In this document: positions 47,330 to 58,493 of the stretch, piece by piece
How positions within the stretch are numbered: position 1 is the stretch's first letter
Layout: every line of letters starts with the position of its first letter
Assembly (NCBI GenBank): GCA_947561395.2
Contig: OX387185.1
Span: 48,432,602-48,496,601, forward strand
Length of the DNA stretch: 64,000 nt
Origin: Buxus sempervirens
Taxonomy: Eukaryota; Streptophyta; Magnoliopsida; Buxales; Buxaceae
Direction: 5' to 3'
The notes under the pieces: model-generated
Databases searched by the model: none
What the model saw: the letters and a program-made list of their open reading frames with translations, nothing else
What the model was told of the DNA's origin: nothing
Position numbers and translations under genes: made by a program

Positions 47330-50160
47330 GGAGAGCGCACTAGGCATCTAGGCAATGTTGGAATATGATTCCATTCTTGGACGAGGTTCTGTAGTCTCCT
47401 TGTTAGTTAATTAAAGGATTGAGAATCTTTCTTTACAACTCAATCCATCTCTTCCATTTAATTGAGTTTGAATTAGTTCTTTTACCAAAAAGAGATTAAA
47501 AAAAAAGGTAATTTGGATTGGTTCAAGGGAAAAGTGAAAGTCCAGGCTATAATAGTTTGGTCCCAATCTATATTTGGTTTAATTATAAAACCAGTCTGAA
47601 TTGGGAAAAACAGGATGAGAACTGATGCAAAAACTAGTTTTTCTTTTTTTGACCTGAAGCCCCTTCTCTCTTTTCTTAGTCTAAAAAAAGGAGATTTGGG
47701 ACCAAACTTCATTGATTTGATTATAAAACCTGTTTGAACCAGATCAAATTTGATGAAACAAGAACAAACACATCAGAACCAACACAAAATTCGGTATGAA
47801 CCAAAGTGAACAAACAATTCCAGATTTTCTATACTTATAATTTTAGTCTGAATTGCCAATTGAATTGAACCATCTTCACAGGACAATGTTCTATTTCTAA
47901 AACATTAATCCAAAGAGCAATGGCTTTAAAAGCCATTGGCTTAAAGTTAATGATGATTTCCGACTATATGTCTGATTTCATATTAGAATCTAGATATGGT
48001 CAAGAACCAATTCTTCTTAAATAATATGGCAATATAAATTTTCAACTTCAAATCTTTTCTTCTTAAATAATATGACAATACAATCGTAAGTTCATATCTT
48101 GTACGGCTGCAATGGAAAAAATATACAAATGTAACCTTGCACCATAGTTGTGAAAACGCCTAGGCGATGCCAGGCGATAGACCTGCCTGTAGCCTAGGCG
48201 ACCGCCTAGGCGATTAGGCGGTCGCCTAGGCAACAATTTTTTCATTTTAAAATAATCAAAATATGTTCATCATCCATTGTAGATGGAAGTACCAAAAAGA
48301 CCTAAATATTTTGCATTTTAAAAAAGAACAATAAAAACTAATAAAAATACAGGCCCTGTTTCCTTGTTCTCACATAACCACTCAAATTTGCTAGGACAGA
48401 GAAAGAGTGAGAGAGAAAGAGAGAGTGAGAGAGGAGAGTCAGTCCAGGCGCTCAGTTCGTTGGATAAGAACTAAGCGACTGGACCGAAGCTCGACGAAGA
48501 AGAGAAAAAAAAGAGAGTGAGCGACTGGAGAAGAAGAAGAGAAAGAGAGAGACAGCGACAGAGAAATAGAGAGACAGAGGAGAGGAGAAAAGAGAAAAAG
48601 AGAGAGCGAGAGCGAGAAACAGAGACAGAGGAGAAAGAGAGAGTGACAGAGAAATAGAGAGCGAGAGCGAGAAAGTTTCGTTGGAGAAGAAGAAGAGAAA
48701 AAAAAATGACACTGACGAAGCTCGACGAAGAAGAAGAGGAGAAGTTGTCGGAAGACATACCTTGCTTGCGGCTTGCGTTGATAAAGCTTGACGAAGACGA
48801 TGGAGTAGAAGCTCGACGAAGCCTGTTTCTTGCGTGTTGATGAAGCTTGACGAAGACATGCGTCGAGGGAAACACTTTTTTTTTATCTTCATGTTTGCTC
48901 GCCCAGGCGAACAGGCGGTCGCCTTCTCGCCCAGGCTATCACCTAGGTAGCCTAGGCACAGGTCGCCTAGGCGACACCACGCCTGGACCTTGTTAGAACG
49001 CCTGGTCGCCTAGGCGACCGCCCGCCTTTAATAACTATGCCTTGCACCATGTATCATTGACACTTACTGAGCTTTTGAAATTCGCCAAATCACTGCTCCT
49101 TCACGCACATTAATCGGTTAACTAAAAAGACTAATAATATAAGATTCCCTTCCTGGACATGGTTCTCTATTCTCTTTGTTAGTTAATGGTGAAGAGACAC
49201 AAGGCATCTAAATAATGTTGGAATAAGATTTCATTTTTGCACATGGTTCTCTATTCTCTTTGTTAGTTAATTACAGGATTGAGAATCTTTCTTTCTAACT
49301 CAATCCATCTCTTCCACTGAATTGAGTTCTAATTGGTTCTTTTACCAAAAAAAAGAATAAAAAGGGAGTTTAACTTGATTCAAGGGAAAAGTAAAAGTTA
49401 AGGCTATAATGGATTGGTCCCAATCTCTCTATTTATTTGATTACAAAACTTGTTTGAACCAGACCAAATCCAATGAAACAATAACAAATAAAGCAGAAAT
49501 GACACAAAAACTGGGTATGAACTAAATGGAAAGAACAATTCTAGATTTTCTGTACTTTTGGTTTTAGTCCGGATTGCCGATTGAATTGAACCGTCTCTTT
49601 ACAGGACAAATTCCTATTTCTAAAAAATTAATCCAAAGTGGAATGGCTTCCATTAAAAATTATGAATATTTTGTAATAAGTCTTCTAACTTCTCAAGCAT
49701 ATTTATTTAGAAAAAAAGTTAAGTTCATGGGTCCAAATAAATGGAGGAAATAGGGCAATGGAACGTATGCACATGCTTATATTAACACAATGTATTGAGC
49801 AAGCAACAGAAAACATGATGCGCCGATAATATTCAAAACACAGTAACTTTGGAACCAAACAGATAACCTAAAATAACATACACAGATGCACAGACCTAAC
49901 CTCAGCATTGAAGCATCTCAGCAGGCACTGCTCCCACCACTGGCCGCAAGTTCATGATAATTTCCGATTTATATATCTTTCATGTTAGAATCCAGACATG
50001 GTCAAGAATCATTCCTCTAAAATAATAAGACATAAAAATTTTAAACTTCAAATCTTTTCTTTTTAAATGATAAGACAATACAATCTTCAACTTCAAATCT
50101 TTTACAGCTGCAATGGAAAAAAAATACAAACGTAATATTGTACCATGTAATACTGACACT
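47330..50160 (+). repeat. Old direct repeat, about 0.8-0.9 kb, two copies
   Basis: Copy 1 about 47330-48130 and copy 2 about 49190-50160 share GGCATCTA..CAATGTTGGAAT, TTGAGAATCTTTCTTT, CTCAATCCATCTCTTCCA, and ATTGCCAATTGAATTGAACC words in order. A short third piece lies at about 49140-49190. Similarity is lower than between the inverted arms, so it is older. Copy 2 runs past segment E into the inverted core, showing that the E-core joint is original. No genes. Confidence 0.75.
48143..49039. mobile_element. TIR element with GCCTAGGCG motifs (left arm only)
   Basis: 897 bp, ends CATAGTTGTGAAAACGCC and (complement of right end) CATAGTTATTAAAGGCGG, flanked by an 8-bp target duplication CCTTGCAC (48135-48142, 49040-49047). 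The right arm (near 54915) has the empty site. Both ends are packed with CGCCTAGGCG words. The middle (about 48395-48700) is almost pure purine, GAGA-rich, with no gene. An 8-bp duplication fits hAT, but the ends recall MULE-like MITEs, so class is open. Confidence 0.8.
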
Positions 50161-50390
50161 TGCTGAGTTTTTCAAATTCGCCAAAACCTGCTCCTTCACC
50201 TACACCACTTTATCATCAAAATTTCGCGGAAGCATTAGTTTCTCTCTTTTTTTTAGGTTCTTCTCAACAGAATACAAGATAAAAAGTGGAAACAACATAT
50301 TTGTAACTCGAATGTGACGAAAGGTGTACTCGTAAAAGAATCAATACCAACTTTTGGAGCTGCCCCAAAAAGGATCGAGCACGGGAGGAA

Positions 50391-50768
50391 TCAAACTGAG
50401 CTTTGCATTGGCCGACCAAATTCCGCCTCCTCACCCAACCATTGATTGGATAAAACAACATTAGGCATAGAAGAGGAAACTCTGTAACAGAAAGGCCTGC
50501 AGTCATTCAAAGACCTAGAGAGACTCTGTTTCCAGATTCTACAATAAGTTACTCTATCAGAATCAACATCATCGGAATCATCATCTTCTTCGTCGTCTTC
50601 TTCATCATCGTCTTCCGTTTCCATATCGACCCGTCTGGGGACATTTGTAGGGAACTTCCGACGTTCGATGAGGCGATCAAGGATCTGATCGACGCTGCGC
50701 ATGTGGACGTAAAGGGCGGAGATGGCCGTGAGCGAGGCTCCAATTAAAGCAGCCATGGCAAGCCGCAT
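50391..50768 (-). pseudogene. AMP deaminase-like N-terminal exon (right copy), 3' truncated
   Basis: MRLAMAALIGASLTAISALY, HMRSVDQILDRLIERRKFP, a longer acidic run than the left copy, then SDRVTYCRIWKQ and SSSMPNVVLSNQWLGEE. The order of anchor, acidic linker and SSSxPNVV block is that of plant AMP deaminases, which turn AMP into IMP. No catalytic exons follow within this window: downstream DNA becomes the unrelated repeat by about 50250. So this is a truncated fragment that was already incomplete before the inversion. It is uncertain whether the ORF is expressed. Confidence 0.55.
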
Positions 50769-50984
50769 GGACGAGATTGAAGATGAAGAAGAAGAATCGA
50801 TGAACTCTTGTCGTGTCTGGAACTTTGCTCAACTGAAATGATGGAACCTCCTCTGCGCCGCCACGTTTATATCGCCTTCGCCGACGTATTCGAAGAAACG
50901 GGGGGCGCTGTCTTTCAAAACCGAGGAGTCGGATGTGTCTGAAGTCTTAGAAGTCGAGTTCGCATCCTCTGCGATCATCTCCTG

Positions 50985-51084
50985 CGATCATTTTTCATAT
51001 TCTTTTATACATTTACATTAAAGAATATGAAATACGATCATTTTTCATATTCTTTTATACATTTACATTAAAGAATATGAAATA
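50985..51084. repeat. 50-bp tandem repeat, two perfect copies
   Basis: 50985-51034 and 51035-51084, starting CGATCATTTTTCATATTC. Only the right arm has two copies, so it arose after the arms separated. Confidence 0.9.
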
Positions 51085-52277
51085 CACAGCAGTCATGAGA
51101 TATTACAGGCATCCAACAACGACTGTAGATTCTGCCGCATTTAGGCTATGACAGACGATTTCATCCCATTGGCAACTCATGAGTCATGACCTCGGTTCAC
51201 ATTGCATACGATGTGTCTTTGACGTCTATTGCTGCATGAGGCAGTGCAAAAGACTTCATCCTGTGACTATGGTTTGATATCGTTGCGGCCTTGTTGCACT
51301 ACAGTAAACCATGTATCTCGATTGAGATACTTTTATTTGTTAAATGCTCCACGTGACAGTATCACACTTAAGTTGCAAGATCCATGATATCTTCTTAGTA
51401 ACTGGGGATGAAATCTTCTACAATACTTTATTGCATTGATTTTTAGTGTGTTCATGAGATGTTGCCATGTGAAGCATTTCTTAGTTAGTGTTTTTTTAAA
51501 TGAGTCTTACATGAAATATTTATGACCATGAAAAAAAACACTATCCCACCTCACGACCACGAAAGAAATGCAATAAAACATTGCAAGTGAAGTCATCCGG
51601 GTAAACTTAATTTTCTAGTCATCTACTTGGAACCTGCCGATACATGGGATTGTTTAATGTTAAAAGAAACCGATCACATTCCTAGTCTCTTGCTATGATG
51701 GATTTGTCCTCTGTTTTCTATGTTCATAAAATATTAAGTGATCAATACAAAAGCATTTTCTTTAGAGCCAAAATTAAAACCATTGGCTGGGATGAAATTT
51801 GAATATGTGGGGTCTTCTCCTAACTTAGGCATCCATCCGTGCATTTCACGTTGGCACCATTAAGTGGACTCCAGGTGAAAAGCTCTCGAATGAAATACAA
51901 AGACACACGGTCTTCAAAAAAAAGAAATACAAAGACACACAAAAGGCCAACTGTATCAAGCCCAAGACTACCTCAATGAGATACTGGGCAGAATGAAATA
52001 CAAAGACACGTAACCTAACAAATTGACATATGACAGCTTGATGCGACGTGCAGCATCGGAGGAGATCTTCCGGCAAACCCAGATGCTGTAAGTCTTGACT
52101 AACATTTCACATTTGTAAATATGAAAAAAGCTGCATACGTGGGTGTGCCGATTTCAACCCACTTGGGGGGAAACAGAAGTACTGCCATTTGAGATACCAG
52201 TGGAAGGAAATCCCATTGTCTTCTAGCAACTTAGAGAGGAAGGCTCCAGGCAAGGTTTCGACTCATATGTAGGTACC

Positions 52278-52602
52278 ATGGTTTTCAGTTTCGGCGGCAC
52301 GCCATGAATCGATTTTTTTGAAGTGTCGATGCGTTTCGACACAAAAAATCGGTGTTTTAAAAATCGATCGATTTTTTCGGCATGCCGAGCGAAATAGGCC
52401 AAAACAAGCAAAAAATTGATTTTTTTAAATTTTCATCAGCAATTTTTGCGGTGCCGCCGAAAAATCGACAGAACCAAAAAAATCACTTTTTTTTCCTAAT
52501 TTTTTGCGTTTTTTTATTTTTCTGATGTTCGCCGGCACACCGGCGGCGTGCCATTTTTTCCAATGGGCGGCACGCCCATTGGCACCGATATTGCAAACCT
52601 TG
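52278..52602. mobile_element. MULE-like MITE in right arm
   Basis: 325 bp flanked by a 9-bp target duplication GTAGGTACC (52269-52277, 52603-52611). Ends are imperfect inverted repeats: ATGGTTTTCAGTTTCGGCGG and, reversed, CAAGGTTTGCAATATCGGTG. A 9-bp duplication is the Mutator pattern. GCGGCACGCC words recur inside. Non-coding. Confidence 0.72.
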
Positions 52603-54520
52603 GTAGGTACCGTTAGGCTCTTCATTAGAAGGTCTCTCAATTTTACCCATGTTTGTTATAAAGAATCTTTCTAGAATTCTTTGTTTGAGTGTTCCTTTCA
52701 TACAAGATGCCTAACAAAGAAAAGAGAGTAGGCTTGTGACCTTCTGGACTTATGAGTTTTAAATACCCTGCAGGTCCAACTTTCGTGTTAACAAGAAACG
52801 CATAAATGGTTCCCTTGCCAGTTGCCATTGCCCACAAGATGGATGATCCAATTCCTCTTTTCCATTCTAATGAGGTAAAAACCCTGTTGAGGTTTCTTGC
52901 AATTCAGTCCTACTCTACAGAAATTTTCTTTTTTTAACTTTTGAATCTTGTCACCTGCAAGAGGATGTGGATATGACATGGTCTATCCATCTTTTTCAAG
53001 AACATGTGATTCTGGATGAATTGAATGTAAATTAGCAGAGGAATCAATATTTCAGTAACGAAGAAGTTTCTTTTCTGTAGCAATCAAGGACTGATGGAAA
53101 CCTTTCTTTCAATCATCATAAAAATTAAAAAAGCTGTCAAAAAAATTTTGTTGCAATGTAAAGAGAAATTGACAATTTCTCTTGCTTGATGTGGACATGT
53201 CCCAAGTTTTCTGGTTTATCAATCTATCTACCATTCTACCCCACCAGAAAAAAAGAAAAAAGAAAAACTCTTTGCCCTTTTCACAGCTTAAGATAAGGAT
53301 AGTTAAATAAGTTAAATTTCAATACAAGTCGGCTTAAATTGATATGATCTGTATCTTTCTTCCCTTTTGGCTTGTAGCTAATTAGTCTCCAAAAATACAT
53401 GCGGTGCAGAACATAGAATAGATAACATATACTGTCTTCTTTGTCATACTCCAATCAGCATTCAATGAATGGTAAATATTTCTCATTAATAAATTATCTT
53501 TTTTCTATAGAACATGTTTTTGTTCCCTAATTTGTGAAAGAAAATTACTAGTAACATGACTTATCCTTCATTGAATTGTTCTTTTAAAGCTTCCAGTTAA
53601 CTATTTGAAAATTATAGTTCCTTTAATCTCTTGATATTGCTTATAGCAGGTAACTTCTGTTCTTTGTTTTTACTCTCTTTTGCCTAAAAGCCGATTCCAT
53701 CATCACTGGATTCTATTACTTAAATGGGGCCAATTTAGAACTACAAACATATAAACAATCAATTATGAATGACGAGCATAGTTGAAGAAACAAGATCAAA
53801 GCTCAACACATTTACAGCCACATAACAAAAAGAGGGTAACTTGATGGGTCTGAAATTCTGAATTGATAAAGAAGACTGAAATCGGGTGTGAATCTGTGAC
53901 TTCTTCTGGTTAACTTATGTCAATGCTGTCCAGTTGATCATATTATCTCATGCTCATAATTGGCTTCTATCTCTGTCAAGAATACCAAATGATTGACCAT
54001 ACTGCAAGAAAAATGTGATAGGTCTGGGCTTGTGTCGTGGAAGGAAAATTAATAGTCTACTCTGGTTTCACATTTGGTGATATTGTGTGGTAGTCTTTAC
54101 CTAACACAGTACCATAGCTCTGCAACTTTTTGTGCTAGTTCATGGCCAACTAGAAATTATATCAATTTGGCAGTTTAACCCAACTGGTATACTTTTTTTA
54201 TTTGATTTAGATTATATCAATTTGGCAATTTAACCCAACTGGTATACCTTTTTTGTTTGATTTAGATGACTCATGCGCACATTGATATGGAAAGGTTTGG
54301 TGTGAAAATCAACATGCTTGACCAAACAGCCTGGGTGTGAATAGATTATGACAATAAACGTAACTTCTCAATTAATGCTTGAGGTTATTTGTTGGGTGTG
54401 ACTGCTGCCGGCCATTGAAATGTATTATTCACTGAACAATCTGCAGCAATGGAAGGGCATGGTATTGAAGAGGTAAGGATTGAGGTGATAACCCATGGAA
54501 GCTTAAGGAAAATTCCCCCC

Positions 54521-54539
54521 ATGGAAGCTTAAGGATTGA
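54521..54539. other. Filler DNA at the A'|E' joint
   Basis: ATGGAAGCTTAAGGATTGA does not belong to either segment. It is made of words found just upstream (ATGGAAGCTTAAGG at 54494-54507 and AAGGATTGAGG at 54475-54485), so it looks templated, as in end-joining with synthesis. Confidence 0.75.
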
Positions 54540-57438
54540 GGGACCAATCCATTATAGCCTTAACTTTTACTTTTCCCTTGAATCAAGTTAAACTCCCTTT
54601 TTATTCTTTTTTTTGGTAAAAGAACCAATTAGAACTCAATTCAGTGGAAGAGATGGATTGAGTTAGAAAGAAAGATTCTCAATCCTGTAATTAACTAACA
54701 AAGAGAATAGAGAACCATGTGCAAAAATGAAATCTTATTCCAACATTATTTAGATGCCTTGTGTCTCTTCACCATTAACTAACAAAGAGAATAGAGAACC
54801 ATGTCCAGGAAGGGAATCTTATATCATTAGTCTTTTTAGTTAACCGATTGATGTGCGTGAAGGAGCAGTGATTTGGCGAATTTCAAAAGCTCAGTAAGTG
54901 TCAATGATACACGGTGCAAGGTTACATTTGTATATTTTTTCCATTGCAGCCGCACAAGATATGAACTTAAGATTTTATTGTCATATTATTTAAGAAGAAA
55001 AGATTTGAAGTTGAAAATTTATATTGCCATATTATTTAAGAAGAATTGGTTATTGACCATATCTAGATTCTAATATGAAATCAGACATATAGTCGGAAAT
55101 CATCATTAACTTTAAGGCAATGGCTTTTAAAGCCATTGCTCTTTGGATTAATGTTTTAGAAATAGAACATTGTCCTGTGAAGACGGTTCAATTCAATTGG
55201 CAATTCAGACTAAAATTATAAGTATAGAAAATCTGGAATTGTTTGTTCACTTTGGTTCATACCGAATTTTGTGTTGTTTCTGATGTGTTTGTTCTTGTTT
55301 CATCAAATTTGATCTGGTTCAAACAGGTTTTATAATCAAATCAATGAAGTTTGGTCCCAAATCTCCTTTTTTTTTAGATGAAGAAAAGAGAGAAGGGGCT
55401 TCAGGTCAAAAAGAAAAACTAGTTTTTGCATCAGTTCTCATCCTGTTTTTCCCAATTCAGACTGGTTTTATAATTAAACCAAATATAGATTGGGACCAAA
55501 CTATTATAGCCTGGACTTTCACTTTTCCTTCGAACCAATCCAAACTCCCTTTTTTTTTTAATCTCTTTTTGGTAAAAGAACCAATTCAAACTCAATTCAA
55601 TGGAAGAGATGGATTGAGTTGTAAAGAAAGATTCTCAATCCTTTATTTAACTAACAAGGAGACTACAGAACCATGTCCAAGAATGGAATCATACTCCAAC
55701 ATTGTCTAGATGCCTTGTGCACTCTCCACCGTTATCATGCAAATGAAATCCTTTCTAAAGGAAGAGTTACAATTCAGGGGCTGTCAAAACTCCTCTACTT
55801 GCAGGGCTTTCTACTGCAGAACCTGTTGAGACTTTCAAGATTTTTCTCCATATAATTCGCAGTTTGTATTCATATACATATATGCAGTTTTAGGGGATTT
55901 CTGATTTATTTTCTTTTCATTTCCCAAAATTTTGTTTGATTATTAATCTAATTATTGTTCATTTGAACTTCGAGAGCTTTGTGTTTATATGATATAAACT
56001 AAAATCCCTGACAGGAAGATCATTTAATCCAGAAAAGAAAGCTGTAACACTAGGTCAAAAGAGAAGGGAAGAACCAGAAAAAGATGGGCTCAGTTCTGTC
56101 TTGGTTGCGTCCAAGAAGAGACTCTTCTTCAGCTAGCCGTGGTTCGTCAAAGCCATCTCACGTGATCACTCTCCAGTCAATCGAACAATGGAACAAACTC
56201 TTGGAGGCCCCGGTAACAGATCTTTCTACGTGAGTTTGATTACAAGCTTTCTGCATATATATATTTTTTCTCTTGCTTTAAGTTGGATATTTCTTTTTGT
56301 TCTTGTTTGTGTCCTCGAAGATGGTGATCGATTTCAGTTCTTCATGGTGCGGACCATGTAATTTCATGGAGCCAATCCTCGAGGACTTTGCTGCCAAATT
56401 CACAGACGTAAAGTTCGTCAAGATCGACTTGGATAAGTTCCGGGTACTTTCTCTTCCTCTCCCCTCACCCATAGCCACAAGAATGGATTAATTTTATCCG
56501 TTCTGCTCTGATTTCTCTTTGATTATCTAATCCGGAAGAGAACGACTCACGTATATTGATTTAAGGTTCAGACAAGTATATCATAGTGTGAAAAACATGA
56601 ACAGGGGCTGGGGCAGGAATTTGGGGTGTCGGCAGTGCCGACGTTCCTGCTGATGAAACAAGGGAAGCGTGTTGATGAGGTGCTGGGGGCCAAGGCGGAT
56701 GAGCTTAAGAACATGATCGAGAAGCACAGGGGTGGTGGTCTTGGGGTAGAAGACGAAGCTGGATAACTTCAAGAATCGTAACAATCATCTTCGTCGTTAT
56801 CAAAATATAACTTTTACAGCCATTGTATGTACAACAGACCTGTGATTGCACGTTGAATTAAAAAACCCAAAAAGATCTGTTACCAGTTGGGTCGGTCCTT
56901 TGATTTCAGAATGTCAAAAGTGTGGTTCGCTACTTTTTCTGTGCTTTTGAACTGATCCTATTAGTAATCCCCATCCCAAGTTTTTAAAATTGAGTTTTTA
57001 TTGTCAGTATTTTAGCTTTGGATGATTCGAATACTTCGAGGCAGGCAAGTTTCTAGTTCAGTAGTTAGACCGCGTGATGTGATTTGGGAATTTTGGAAGG
57101 GAACCGGCACAGTACCCAAGCATCGGAGGGTACAACTTTTAACATGGGAAGATACAACCCTAATCATCAGAGAATATAACCCCAAAGTATTGAGGATGTA
57201 CTCACAAATGTTGGAGGGTACAAAACTGAACAACAGAAGGAACAAGCCTAATCATCTGAGGCCTGAGGGTATTACCCTAAACATCAAGCAGTACAACTCT
57301 TAAGTCTTAACTTCGGAAGATATAATCCAGTTTTGAATCCCATAATAAATCCAAAATCTGATTAAATAGGTTTATTTTTGCCAGAAGCCTCTTGAATAGC
57401 TCACTGATTCAATTAAAATTTCTTAAATTACTTAATCA
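54540..57438 (-). repeat. Right arm, segments E' and C'
   Basis: Reverse complement of segments E and C of the left arm (44258-49423), without the Pack-MULE and the GCCTAGGCG element. It contains the second thioredoxin gene. Confidence 0.88.
56084..56766 (+). CDS. Thioredoxin h (right copy)
   Basis: Three exons: 56084-56212, 56321-56443, 56605-56766; 137 residues. Same enzyme type as the left copy: MGSVLSWLRPRRDSSS N-extension, WCGPC in FSSSWCGPCNFMEP, VPTFLLMKQG with the cis-Pro. Differences from the twin: one extra Ser near residue 22, an in-frame loss of six codons at the end of exon 1 (left copy has SKKSTQ there), and a TAA that ends the protein at EDEAG, about five residues earlier. The lost codons lie in the alpha1 region before the first core strand, so they could affect stability; all catalytic residues remain. 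Convergent with the H+-ATPase gene downstream. Confidence 0.86.
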
Positions 57439-57451
57439 CCATTCAAAAATT

Positions 57452-57456
<5 letters not shown>

Positions 57457-57508
<52 letters not shown>
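57457..57508. repeat. (TA)n microsatellite
   Basis: About 26 TA units just outside the end of the right arm (57438). Confidence 0.95.
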
Positions 57509-57509
<1 letters not shown>

Positions 57510-57512
<3 letters not shown>

Positions 57513-58493
57513 TTAATCGTCATCAAGTCAAATCCAATTATAAAAAGGATCAAGCGGTACGTTTGGATGACAAAAATACAAATATATATCCGAATTGCAA
57601 TGTATATGAATTATAAATCTTAGGATTTTTGGATTCCTATATATTGAAATTCTATCATTTGGTTGGCATCATGGAATTTAAAATTTTTTCCTTTATATCT
57701 TACATCATGCTCACATATTTCAAAACATATATAATTAGACCTAATTTTGTCTTGGTTTTATTTATTTCTTATCTTTAGATCTTCTTTCAATTAGATTTTC
57801 TATCTCTACGATTTTCTCACTTTATTTTCAGATCTAAATCCAATCAACGGAAATTTCTCGAAAAGAATTGGTCATATAACCAATCCATTAACAGTCGTGA
57901 TAGGGCAAATGAGGGTAGAAATCAGAAGTCTATACACTGCTGAAGTGCCTCATGGCTTTGGCCTAGGGGTTTTTTACCTGAAAAAAAAGGAATTCAGAAG
58001 TCTATAATAACTTCTGCTAATGATTTTTATTTTTCCTTATGAATTTGAGATTTCAGAAAACACTTTTATAATTATTATTCTTTTTTTGGTTAAACCCCAA
58101 GAAAATGTAAAGCTGAGTTATTTATGATTATGAACCACTCAATAAATTACAAATATCAAATCTTCAACGGCATACTGTTAAAAAGTTCCTAATATATAGA
58201 CATAAAGATACTCTTATCAAAGAAAAGAAAACTTATACAGACATAAGACCCCCAGGGCACATTCATTCCCATCTGGCATTTTTCATTCTCCCAGTGTAAG
58301 TACTAATTAAGACAAAAGAAGAAAGATGTAAAAGAGGAGGCATACTGCGAAAATTGAAAGCATAGAGCACGCAACAAATAAATGGAGGTGCCTACGTATG
58401 AAGGATCTGTGGTCTCGATATGAATTGATGATCGGATCACTGCCATTATAACCACTCGTGGATATAGCTTGAAGCACGCATCGATGATCTCTC
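57510..58493. other. Intergenic and H+-ATPase 3' flank
   Basis: AT-rich with no ORF of note. The last 200-250 bases before 58494 are probably the 3' UTR of the minus-strand H+-ATPase gene. Confidence 0.45.

Larger units (their letters stand above)
44258..49423 (+). repeat. Left arm, segments C and E of the inverted duplication
   Basis: Reverse complement of 54540-57438. C holds repeated words such as GGGTTGTACCCTCCGATG; E holds the thioredoxin gene and AT-rich DNA. The left copy contains two extra insertions (44578-45842 and 48143-49039), each with a target duplication and an empty site in the right copy. Confidence 0.88.
50561..54520 (-). repeat. Right arm, segments B' and A'
   Basis: Reverse complement of segments B and A of the left arm. 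It lacks the 6.2-kb LTR element and the hAT MITE, and has its own insertion at 52278-52602. No protein gene beyond the AMP deaminase exon is recognised in it; the A part is AT-rich. Confidence 0.9.

Noticed and set aside
48452-48892. Two long overlapping Ser- and Leu-rich ORFs
   Set aside because: They are the complement of a purine-rich low-complexity core inside a transposon.
34272-57438. Simple hairpin-type inverted repeat (A B C E core E' C' B' A')
   Set aside because: The right-arm order is B' A' E' C', so a plain palindrome does not fit; the inversion-with-duplicated-flanks model does.
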